Part shown: one piece after another, positions 9,263-16,888 of the stretch
How the letters are laid out: every line of letters begins with the position of its first letter
Numbering within the stretch: the stretch's first letter is position 1
Program-made: the position numbers and the translations under genes
The notes under the pieces: model-generated
Database searches by the model: none
What the model was told of the DNA's origin: nothing
Seen by the model: only the letters and a program-made list of their open reading frames with translations
Assembly: GCF_900094735.1 (NCBI RefSeq)
Contig: NZ_FMBM01000001.1
Span: 1,262,501 to 1,326,500 of the forward strand
Reading direction: 5' to 3'
Origin: Saliniramus fredricksonii
GTDB lineage: Bacteria; Pseudomonadota; Alphaproteobacteria; Rhizobiales; Beijerinckiaceae
DNA length: 64,000 nt

Positions 9263-10600
9263 TCACGCTCCGGCTCTCGGCGCCCGGCTGGCTCGCCGCG
9301 ATGCGCGCAACCCGTTCGGAACGTGGTACCGCTCGGCGATGATGGCCTTTGCATCCGCCACGGATATCTCGAGGCCGTCGACGTCGCGCAGGACATAGGG
9401 GCGGCCATCGCGAAGCACGCTGTAGATCCTGTTCGCGAGGCGATTGGCAACGGCGCATAGAGCTTGTTTGTGATGATGCCCCTTGGTGGTCATCAGGCGC
9501 CAATATGTCTCGGCGAGCTTTGGGTCGATCTTTCGAGCCGTGTCGGCGGCGAGCATGAGCGCGCGCTTGATGCGATCGTTCCCACTCGCCGTGATCTTCT
9601 GCCCGGGACGCTCTGCACCGCCGCTGTCAGCTCGTCGGGGAAAGAGACCGCAGAAGCCCCGTAGGTGGCGCTCCGATCGGAACCTCCCGGCATCGTGGAT
9701 GACGCCGGCGAGAACGGGCGCGAGGCGCTGGCCGACGCCGGGGATGGTGCGCAGGACATCGTCTGGCTGCAGCTCGGAATACAGCCTCTCGATGCGTCTC
9801 TCAAGAGTGCCGAGCAGCTCAATCTTGCGCAGCACCAACTCGATTTCCACAGCGACCTCCATCTGCAACTCGACGAAGTCGACGTGGTGGCGGTGCAGCT
9901 TGCGAGCCTGTCTGGCGGCGTCTCGGATTCCGTCGACGAGCGCATCGACGAAGGGGCCGGAGTGCGGTTGATTGCCACTCGCGTGCTCGGCGATGAAGCG
10001 AGCGAGGGTACTCTTACGGGCGCGGAGCACCCGATCCGGGTCGAGCCAGTGCTGGAGTACGGCCAGCGAAAGGCGGGTACGCAGGTCGGGGAGCACACGC
10101 TCGAGAACGGGAGAGGCCCACCGGACGAGATCCATGAGCCGGCGCTTGCTGGCGGCCACCTCATCCTGAAGCCGACCGCGCTGCTTTGTGAGCCGTTGCA
10201 GGGCATGGCTTTTCGGCGACGGCACATGAACAGGGTCGAGCCGAGGGCCGCCGAAGGAGGGGATGGCGGCGAGCACGTGTGCGTCGGCGAGATCAGTCTT
10301 GGCGTGCTCGGAAAGATACCGCCGCAGCGCCTTCACCCTCTTGCCCTTCACGCGGGCGACCTCGACGCCGGCGTCGCCCAGGCGGTGGGCGACGGGGAAC
10401 CAGCTCATCCCTGTCGGCTCCATGATCGCCTGCACGGCGGTGCCGGTATGCACGTCCGCCGATACGGAGGCGACGAATGCATCAAGCGAGGGCGCGTCGT
10501 GGCGGAAGCGGATAGGCCGGCCGACGGGCTTTCCATTTTCGAAGATTTGGGCGACATGGTCGCCACGGATCGCAAGGTCTATTCCGACGGTTCTATGCAT
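9263..10600 (-). CDS. IS110-family DEDD transposase (RNA-guided recombinase type)
   Basis: This complete 445-residue protein has the RuvC-like DEDD domain first: VGIDLA (Asp near residue 8), IMEPTG (Glu), and [10 protein letters not shown] with the last two Asp residues. It also has the C-terminal transposase_20 domain ([31 protein letters not shown]) and the [14 protein letters not shown] block that carries the family's catalytic serine. In IS110 elements the enzyme works with a bridge RNA from the non-coding end to choose donor and target. The start ATG at 10600 begins the conserved [10 protein letters not shown]. The gene is intact and the insertion looks recent. Confidence 0.95.
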   Translation of the reverse strand: MHRTVGIDLAIRGDHVAQIFENGKPVGRPIRFRHDAPSLDAFVASVSADVHTGTAVQAIMEPTGMSWFPVAHRLGDAGVEVARVKGKRVKALRRYLSEHAKTDLADAHVLAAIPSFGGPRLDPVHVPSPKSHALQRLTKQRGRLQDEVAASKRRLMDLVRWASPVLERVLPDLRTRLSLAVLQHWLDPDRVLRARKSTLARFIAEHASGNQPHSGPFVDALVDGIRDAARQARKLHRHHVDFVELQMEVAVEIELVLRKIELLGTLERRIERLYSELQPDDVLRTIPGVGQRLAPVLAGVIHDAGRFRSERHLRGFCGLFPRRADSGGAERPGQKITASGNDRIKRALMLAADTARKIDPKLAETYWRLMTTKGHHHKQALCAVANRLANRIYSVLRDGRPYVLRDVDGLEISVADAKAIIAERYHVPNGLRASRRASRAPRAGA

Positions 10601-10920
10601 CTTGTTCAGGGCTCCCTAGTTTGGAACCGATCGCCGCCGGCACAGTCAGGTGGGTCATTCGTGGCAGCGCCCGCGAAGGCGCTCAACAATCGTGTTACAC
10701 TTGCCCGTCGGCGCGGCTGGGTCGGGCTGACTGCGTCACGGTCACGAGACGATCGGAGGATCTCTCAGGGTCTTCGAGCCCGAACCGGCCTGGTTCGCGT
10801 CGACACCGTGCCCGGTTCCCGGCATGCCGGGAACCGGGCCTGATCCTCGATCACGTTGTCAGGGCACTTATCCCAATCGTTTTCCCCGTGGCATCAGACC
10901 CGGCTCGCTATGGATACCTG
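10601..10920 (-). ncRNA. candidate bridge RNA region of the IS110 element
   Basis: The long non-coding end lies upstream of the transposase, the position where IS110-group elements encode the bridge RNA (IS1111-group elements carry it downstream). It contains a perfect 13-bp hairpin (10810-10839, stem around the loop CATG) and a smaller one (CGAACC/GGTTCG, 10780-10796). The ends of the RNA and its target- and donor-binding loops cannot be assigned by eye. The location is well supported; the RNA itself is inferred. Confidence 0.55.
10810..10839 (-). repeat. 13-bp perfect inverted repeat in the IS110 non-coding end
   Basis: The arms GCCCGGTTCCCGG and CCGGGAACCGGGC flank CATG. It is a very stable hairpin within the proposed bridge RNA region and about 80 bases from the element end. 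It could be a bridge RNA stem or a terminator-like guard against read-through into the transposase. Confidence 0.85.
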
Positions 10921-11257
10921 GGTTTTTCCTGTTCCTGGGCCTCCGATCAGAACGACGTTCTGGGCCCCATCGAGGAACTCACACCGGTGAAGCTGACGCA
11001 CTGTTGCCTCGTTGATCTCGCTGGATGCGAAGTCGAAGCCGGAGAGGTCCTTGTAGGCAGGGAAGCGTGCGACCTTCAGATGATAGGCGATCGAGCGCAC
11101 CTCACGCTCGGCCAGTTCGGCCTTGAGCAACTGGGACAGGATCGGCACGGCGGCGTCGAACGCCGGCGCGCCCTGTTCGATCAGATCGGTGACGGCCTGT
11201 GCCATGCCGTACATCTTGAGGCTGCGCAGCATGATGACGACGGCGCCGCTGGCAGGA

Positions 11258-12746
11258 TCATGACGCATGGCGGCCTTCGTCATTTTGGAGGCGCAGGCCG
11301 TCATAGCGCTCGACATTGGCTGTCGGCTCACGGCTCAGGATCAGCGCCTGCGGCGTGTCGATATCCGGGGTGCCGCTTGTCTTGCCGTCGATGAGGCGAT
11401 GCAGCAGGTTCAGGACATGGGTCTTGGTCGGCACGCCCTCGGCCAGGGCGCGTTCTCATGGCGGTCAACACGGCCTCCTCATCGTGCTGCAGGACGAGCG
11501 CGAGAATATCGACCATCTCACGGTCTCCACCAGGACGGCGCAGCATCTGATCCTGCAACTGTCTGAATGCCATGGGCAATTCTGCGAAGGGTGCCCCGTT
11601 CCGCAGCGCCCCGGGCTTTCGCTGGATGACCGCGAGATAGTGTCGCCAGTCATAGATCGTGCGGGGCAGTTGCTTGTGGGAGCGATCGATGACGCGCGGA
11701 TGCTCGCAAAGGATCTGCCCTTCGGCGGCCACCACCAACCGGTCGGGATAGATCCGCAGGCTGACGGGGCGATTGGCGAATGACGCGGGAACGCTGTAGC
11801 GATTGTGCTCGAAGTTGATCAGACAGGTCGGCGAGACGCGCTTGCTCTGCTCGACGAAGCCGTCGAAGGCGGAGGGTAGCGGCATCAGCGCGGCCTGCTC
11901 CCCGGCCCAGACAGCAGCAATGGTGCCGGGCAGAGCCCCGTGCGGAATCTCGTGCCACAGCTCCATGCAACGCTGTTCCAGCCAGGCGTTCAGCGCAGCC
12001 AGATCGGAGAAGTTCGGCATCGGCTGCCACAGGCGTGGTCGTGCATCCTGGACATTCTTCTCGACCTGTCCCTTCTCCCAGCCCGAGGCGGGATTGCAGA
12101 ATGCCGGTTCAAAGACCTAATGGCTCGTCATGGCCAGGAACCGGATGTTGACTTGGCGTTCCTTGCCGCGCCCCGGCACGCCGCCGAAAGCGCGGAAACC
12201 GTGCCAATGGGCATCGAACAGCATCTCGTGGGTCTGGAGCAGATAAGCCTGCAGCAGGAAGGCTCGGCTGTGCGACAGCTTGATATGGGCGACCTGCAGC
12301 TTGGTGCGCTCGCCGCCGAGCACGGCGTAATCCTCACTCCAGTCGAACTGGAACGCCTCGCCGGGGCGAAAGGCCAGAGGGACGAAGGTACCGCGCCCCG
12401 TCGTCTGCTGCTCCCGCTGGCGATCCATCCGCCAAGACCGGGCAAAGGCCGCAACCCGATTGTAGGAGCCCGTGAAGCCGAGAGCCTTCAGATCGGCATG
12501 GAGCTGCTTCAGCGTCCGGCGCTGCTTGCGCGATTTGCCGGCCTCCGTCTTCAGCCAGGCACCCAGCTTCTCAGCGAAAGGGTCAAGCTTGCTCGCCCTT
12601 TGGGGCGTCGCGAACTTCGGTTCGACGGTACCCGCGTTCAGATACTTCTTGATGGTGTTCCGCGACAAACCAGTGCGTCGCGAAATCTCGCGAAGCGGCA
12701 GCTTCTCCCGCAATGCCATCCGGCGAATGATGTTCAAAAATCCCAT
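11258..12746 (-). pseudogene. istA: IS21 istA transposase, multiply disrupted
   Basis: The reading frame starts at 12746 (MGFLNIIRRMALREKLPLRE, HTH domain) and reaches the first catalytic Asp in FQFDWSEDYAVL. In FGGVPGRGKERQVN the family's usual intervening block containing Tyr-Asp-Asn, about 14 codons with the second catalytic Asp, is missing. A TAG at 12117-12119 follows SH, where relatives have Tyr. The same frame then continues through GWEKGQVEKN (Glu) and PMPNFSDLAALNAWLEQ. A frameshift near 11455 scrambles the last part, whose ancestral stop lies at 11258 overlapping istB. Three independent lesions mean this transposase is dead. Confidence 0.88.
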
Positions 12747-12878
12747 GTGGATCACTCCGTAGTCCCCCACCGCATGCCGCGTTGGGGAAAGGGTCACATG
12801 GGTCAAATCTCAGTGGAAATTCCGTGCCTGCCCGGGTCACTTCTCAACGGAACATACAATATATAGATGCAAGTTGCT

Positions 12879-13811
12879 CTAATTCAGGAATTCCTTGATC
12901 GACAAGGCACCCGAATTTGCATCCAACCGTGTAACCGTGGCAGCGGCATTGCGCGCAGCTAGCTGAAGCGCTTCTTCGGTGGTCTTCCCCAATGCCAGCA
13001 TGTATGCCAGTGTTGCGCCGAAAGTATCTCCCGCGCCGAGTGTGCTGTGTTGATGGGGGAGCGCAGGCGATTCAAATACGGATTCGTGGAAGATTTCGGC
13101 GCCACCGGTCAGCCAGGCTCCATGCTCCCCATCAGTAATACAGACGAGACCTCCGTATCTCCGGTCGAGACTCCTGCAGATATCGACGACGGACAGACCG
13201 GCGCAAGGCAGATCCATCTGTTGCGCAAGCTGTCGTGCCTCGTTCTTGTTCACCACGAGAAGATCACATTCTGCGATGACGGGCTCACATTGTGCAAAGT
13301 CTGCGATGATCTGGCCCATGCCGGGGTTGAACGCCACGAATTCGAATGCGCGGGGCGCATCCGAAAGGCGCTGTGCGATTGCCCGGTAGGCGGCTTGCGG
13401 CGCTGCGGTCACATAAAGCAGATCGGCAGATTTGATCGAGATGGAATCGGCGCGCAGCCTCAGGTTTGCGCCGCGCGCAGCCATGACCGAAGCGTCGCCC
13501 GACCGAGGAATGGTGACGATGGCTTTGCCGGTTGGTGTATCATCGACTACTTCAACATTGGTTGTGGAGACATTGCTCTGCGTCAATGTCCGCAAGATGA
13601 ACTCCCCGGCCTCATCCCGCCCGATCGCGCAGTGGATGCCGACCTGCGCGCCGAGTCTGTTGAAGACCGTTGCCGCATTCATCGCGCCCCCTCCGGCGGC
13701 CAGTTCGATATGGCTGGCTTCCTGTTTCTGCCCAGGCAGGGGCTGAACTTCAGCCTCGATCGCTACGAGGACGTCAAGCGTGACGCCACCCAGACAAAGC
13801 ACTTTCAGCAT
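12879..13811 (-). CDS. PfkB-family sugar kinase (ribokinase-like)
   Basis: A 310-residue cytoplasmic ATP-dependent kinase. It shows the PfkB N-terminal glycine block (ELAAGGGAMNAATVFNRLGA, residues 37-56) and the C-terminal signature HSTLGAGDTFGATLAY with the catalytic Asp near residue 257. The sugar is unknown; pseudouridine, nucleoside and ribose kinases share this fold. Its ATG overlaps the stop of the ROK kinase gene by 7 bases (ATGCTGA), so the two are translationally coupled. Codon use is less GC-rich than in the flanking core genes. I see no terminator between it and the IS21 end at 12854. Confidence 0.85.
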   Translation of the reverse strand: MLKVLCLGGVTLDVLVAIEAEVQPLPGQKQEASHIELAAGGGAMNAATVFNRLGAQVGIHCAIGRDEAGEFILRTLTQSNVSTTNVEVVDDTPTGKAIVTIPRSGDASVMAARGANLRLRADSISIKSADLLYVTAAPQAAYRAIAQRLSDAPRAFEFVAFNPGMGQIIADFAQCEPVIAECDLLVVNKNEARQLAQQMDLPCAGLSVVDICRSLDRRYGGLVCITDGEHGAWLTGGAEIFHESVFESPALPHQHSTLGAGDTFGATLAYMLALGKTTEEALQLAARNAAATVTRLDANSGALSIKEFLN

Positions 13812-14707
13812 GAGCGTCCGACCTCGTAGCCATGCAGCGCGGCGCCCAGAACGCCTGCTGAATCGCCTAATATGTTGCGGCTTACTTGGGTTTTGACATG
13901 ATCTCCCATGATATTGTCCCGTACACGTCGCGTGCCTTCAGCGTAGATATCGTCCATATTTGAAAGCCCACCCCCGAGCACGATGATATCCGGGTCAAAT
14001 ATCGTGATCAGATTCGCTGTTGCGAGACCGAATGCCTCCATGAAGCCATCCAAAACCCGCGAGGCATGCGGATCACCGCACTTGCGCGCATTCAGGATTT
14101 CTGGAACGGTGATCTTTCTCCCGGAGATTGCATGATAGGACTGCTCGATGGCCGTACCGCTCAAATATCGCTCCACGCATCCATGGCGCCCGCAATAGCA
14201 GGCATGGCCTCCATGATAGAGCACAGAATGCCCCCATTCTCCGGCAATCCCGTTACACCCTTCCCAGATGTCTCCGCCCACGACGAAGCCTCCGCCGCAG
14301 CCGGTGCCGAGTACCATGCCGAATACGAAGTGCCCGGATCGACCTGCTCCCAGCCGCGCTTCGGCAAGCGCAAAACTGTTCGCGTCATTCGTCAGCGCCA
14401 GCGGCATACCGATTTCGTCTTGCAGATCGCGCAGAAGATTTTTCCCATTCATGCATTCGATATTGCAAAATCGCAGTCTTGCATTGTCGTGATCGATGGT
14501 GCCCGGCGTGCAGATGCCCAGAGAATAGGGGGTATCTCCAATATTAGCCGCGATAGACATATGAATGCCAGCAATTTGCTTGATTATATTTTCGTATCCC
14601 GAATCATGCATTGTTCTCCGCCGAATTCGAAAAATCTCACGCCCTTTGTTATCCAGGGCGACACCTTCGATCTTTGTGCCACCCACATCTATTCCGATCA
14701 TGTGCAT
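13805..14707 (-). CDS. ROK-family sugar kinase
   Basis: A 300-residue ROK protein. It has the ATP phosphate motif MIGIDVGGTKIEG at the N-terminus, the sugar-binding EWGHSVLYHGG near residue 165, and the zinc motif CYCGRHGCVERYLSG (Cys-x-Cys-x4-Cys) just after. Without an N-terminal HTH it is a kinase rather than a ROK repressor. The start at 14707 follows a GGAG and precedes the conserved motif by two residues. It likely phosphorylates an amino sugar or hexose; which one cannot be read from the sequence. It is divergent from the LysR gene 41 bases away, which probably controls it. Confidence 0.88.
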   Translation of the reverse strand: MHMIGIDVGGTKIEGVALDNKGREIFRIRRRTMHDSGYENIIKQIAGIHMSIAANIGDTPYSLGICTPGTIDHDNARLRFCNIECMNGKNLLRDLQDEIGMPLALTNDANSFALAEARLGAGRSGHFVFGMVLGTGCGGGFVVGGDIWEGCNGIAGEWGHSVLYHGGHACYCGRHGCVERYLSGTAIEQSYHAISGRKITVPEILNARKCGDPHASRVLDGFMEAFGLATANLITIFDPDIIVLGGGLSNMDDIYAEGTRRVRDNIMGDHVKTQVSRNILGDSAGVLGAALHGYEVGRSC

Positions 14708-14748
14708 TGAGCTTCTCCAGAGTTGATCAATATTCGCCGGGAAATAAA

Positions 14749-15651
14749 ATGAATTCGGAATTCTGCAGCATCCCTTCAACCCAAGCTCTGATAGCGTTTG
14801 ACGCGGTCGCCCGGCATCGCAGTTTTCGACGCGCGGCTGAAGAACTCTGCATTACCGACAGTGCGATCAGTCATCGAATAAGGGAGCTGGAGCGAAATCT
14901 TGGAACATTGTTGTTCGAGCGTACGACGCGCAGTGCGCGTCTGACAATGGAAGGGGATGTGCTTCTCAAGAGCATCGTTCCGGCTCTGGTGGCGCTGCAG
15001 AGCGCCACCAGTAGCTTCAAGGATCGACATACGCATGTGCGCCTGTCGATCCTTCCTTCTTTTGCCCGTTTCTGGCTGCTCCCTCGGCTCGCCGACTTGC
15101 AGCGTACTCTGTCCGACATCACGCTGGACATCGATACGACCTTGCGGCAAGTGCAGCTCGACCAGAATGAAGCCGATCTCGCCATCCGGTTCTGCCGCGA
15201 TCCGGGCAGTGAGGGGCTGGCCGTCACCAAGATCATGGATGATGCGTGGATTCCCGTGGCAACGCCGACATATGCGGCCTCCCTCGGGGAGGGCGGCCTG
15301 CAGCAACGTCTCCGGCGCGCGACGCTCGTCGAGCACCAGCGCCAACCCTGGGCGCCGTGGTTCGAGCTGGCGAAGCTTGAGCCGCCGGGGACCGGCAAGC
15401 TGCTTCTGCTCTCCGATACGGCGATGATGGTGGATGCTGCTCTGCAGGGTGTCGGCGTCGCTCTCGTGCGACGTTCGCTCGTCGATCGATTGATTCGCCG
15501 CGGCGAACTGGAAGTATTGTTCGACATTGGACTCGAATCCGATTCTTCTTATTTCCTCATCTGTAGAAAGAACTCGCTGAGTAGGAGGCCCATTGCGGAT
15601 GTATACGGATGGCTTATTGATTCAATTCAGAATGACGAGGCAAATCCCTAG
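14749..15651 (+). CDS. LysR-family transcriptional regulator (GcvA-like)
   Basis: A 300-residue LysR protein. The winged HTH is at residues 10-68 (LIAFDAVARHRSFRRAAEEL, SAISHRIRELERNLGTLLFER), followed by a periplasmic-binding-like effector domain with the GcvA-type DLAIRFCRDPGSEG and GVGVALVRRSLVDRLI motifs. The ATG at 14749 is chosen because the HTH follows directly. It is transcribed away from the ROK-PfkB pair, a classic arrangement for a regulator of the divergent operon. The 3' end overlaps the convergent permease gene by 30 bases. Confidence 0.88.
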   Translation: MNSEFCSIPSTQALIAFDAVARHRSFRRAAEELCITDSAISHRIRELERNLGTLLFERTTRSARLTMEGDVLLKSIVPALVALQSATSSFKDRHTHVRLSILPSFARFWLLPRLADLQRTLSDITLDIDTTLRQVQLDQNEADLAIRFCRDPGSEGLAVTKIMDDAWIPVATPTYAASLGEGGLQQRLRRATLVEHQRQPWAPWFELAKLEPPGTGKLLLLSDTAMMVDAALQGVGVALVRRSLVDRLIRRGELEVLFDIGLESDSSYFLICRKNSLSRRPIADVYGWLIDSIQNDEANP

Positions 15652-16521
15652 TAGAACGACACCGATTGCCATGGTCTTTTGAGGTATGTTATTTTCACGA
15701 AGCAGAATGGCACTGAGCCCGAATACCATGATGAGATTTGTTCGTCTCAGGATGGAGATGACGGATATAAGCGCTCCCTCTGAGTTGACGGACCAGAGAT
15801 AAACGAATTCGGCTGTAACATAAGCAATTGCCAAGGCAGTGATTGACCAATTTTCGGACATCAGGCCCTTGAGTGTGATACGTTTTATTATAAAAGGCAG
15901 AATTATAGCTGCGAGCGCTGCACGTTGAAGTGCAGAATATGCCTGAACCGATGCAAGATCTAGATCGAGATTCACCAATATATGCTTATCATACAACGCA
16001 TTTGCCGAGGACATGAGCGTTGCGGCGAGCATGCAGAATACCCAAAGATTGCTCTGGACATGAATACCCTCTTTTTTTCCGATGAGCGAAAAATAGTAAT
16101 ACGCCGCGACAGCCAGCAATATGCCGGTCCATTGCATCGGGGAGAGCAGTTCACCGAGGAAAACATAGGCGCCGATTGCTGTCCAAACCGGCCCCGATGC
16201 GCGGATTCCGGCTGAAATCGACAAGGGAAGAGCCTTGACGGAATAGTATGACAGCACCCAGGTGACGACCATCATCAGCGACTTCGGAAGAACGGCGAGA
16301 TGCTCACTCAGGGACAAGCCCTCCGGCGCAAGGCCGACGGGGCGCAGGGCGTGAACGGCGTTGTCCGGGGCCAGTATGAAGGGAAGCCAGACAAGCGCAC
16401 CGATCAGCGACGACAAGAAGACGACTTCCAGGACACCGTTCTTGCGAAGGGCGATCTTCGTCAGGAAATCGTAGATTCCGAGAATGATTCCGGCGCCGAG
16501 GCCGAGTATGATCCAGGTCAT
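15622..16521 (-). CDS. DMT-superfamily permease (EamA-like)
   Basis: A roughly 299-residue, very hydrophobic protein with about ten predicted membrane segments. It starts MTWIILGLGAGIILGIYDFLTK, has an internal duplication typical of EamA transporters, and contains conserved blocks such as SVKALPLSISAGIRASGPVW. The start is taken at 16521; an upstream Met at 16557 is possible. It is the likely importer or exporter for the compound handled by the adjacent ROK and PfkB kinases, an inference from position. Base composition is AT-richer than the rest of the window. Confidence 0.75.
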   Translation of the reverse strand: MTWIILGLGAGIILGIYDFLTKIALRKNGVLEVVFLSSLIGALVWLPFILAPDNAVHALRPVGLAPEGLSLSEHLAVLPKSLMMVVTWVLSYYSVKALPLSISAGIRASGPVWTAIGAYVFLGELLSPMQWTGILLAVAAYYYFSLIGKKEGIHVQSNLWVFCMLAATLMSSANALYDKHILVNLDLDLASVQAYSALQRAALAAIILPFIIKRITLKGLMSENWSITALAIAYVTAEFVYLWSVNSEGALISVISILRRTNLIMVFGLSAILLRENNIPQKTMAIGVVLLGICLVILN

Positions 16522-16888
16522 ATCGTTGCTACACGGCCAGAAAGCCGCCATCCACATTCAGAATTGCAATATCAAAGTTTGCAGCTTTTAAAAACGTTTT
16601 TGATTTCAGATTCGATTCGTTTTTCGATATGATATTTACGGTTTTGCATTGTTTCTCCTTTTTGTATTTACTTCAATGTCAACGAAAATTGCCCGAAAAA
16701 CCCGATCGCGGCAAACGAGAAATTTTTGATGATTGTGCAGTCTGATTCATCAATCGCGTCCCGCGACGCAGGAGGAGGCGGCAATTCCTCCACAGCGATC
16801 CACAGGCGCGCAGGCGCATTTCAAGGTGCGATCGCACGCCACGCGGACTAAACCCGCAGGCGCCCCCGATTTGATGTAAGATCGACCC
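16522..16888. other. intergenic region, AT-rich to GC-rich transition
   Basis: There is no gene. Positions 16560-16760 are very AT-rich, with runs such as AAAAACGTTTTTGATTT, and then composition jumps to the GC-rich core around 16770. This marks the right edge of the transferred-looking block. Promoters for the permease (leftward) and dnaG (rightward) must lie here, but I cannot name -35/-10 elements with confidence. Confidence 0.6.

Larger units (their letters stand above)
9235..10920 (-). mobile_element. IS110-family insertion sequence
   Basis: Boundaries are defined at base level because removing 9235-10920 restores istB exactly. The dinucleotide TG is present at 9233-9234 and again at 10919-10920, the expected core duplicated by IS110-type recombination (the exact cut may be shifted by up to two bases). 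The element has no terminal inverted repeats, as usual for the family. It has 28 bp of non-coding sequence after the transposase and about 320 bp before it. Confidence 0.9.
8788..11268 (-). pseudogene. istB: IS21 istB (AAA+ transposition helper ATPase), interrupted by IS110
   Basis: The N-terminal half (11268 leftward, MRHDPASGAVVIMLRSLK) ends in the Walker A VLIGGPGTGKT at about 10921. The C-terminal half resumes at 9234 with [18 protein letters not shown] and carries Walker B ([13 protein letters not shown]) and sensor motifs to a stop at 8788. Joining 9234 to 10921 restores an unbroken reading frame through GTGKTHVATA, so the only lesion visible is the IS110 insertion. The ATG at 11268 overlaps the ancestral end of istA by 11 bases, the standard IS21 arrangement. 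The C-terminus carries a short extra tail. Confidence 0.92.
8715..12854 (-). mobile_element. IS21-family element, degenerate, carrying a nested IS110
   Basis: The ends are recognisable IS21-type termini with internal repeats. TGTTGATTTCCGTCGAGAAGTGA (8715-8737) is inverted relative to TCACTTCTCAACGGAACA (12837-12854). A second related copy lies inside each end, TCGAGAATTGACCC near 8752 and its counterpart near 12800. Without the 1.69-kb IS110 the element is about 2.45 kb, normal for IS21. It carries overlapping istA and istB, both broken. No matching target duplication flanks it (CCAGAA against TACAAT), which suggests deletion or recombination after insertion. Confidence 0.9.

Noticed and set aside
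9665-10843. 392-codon + strand ORF opposite the IS110 transposase
   Set aside because: The - strand carries the DEDD motifs; this frame is a GC-rich shadow.
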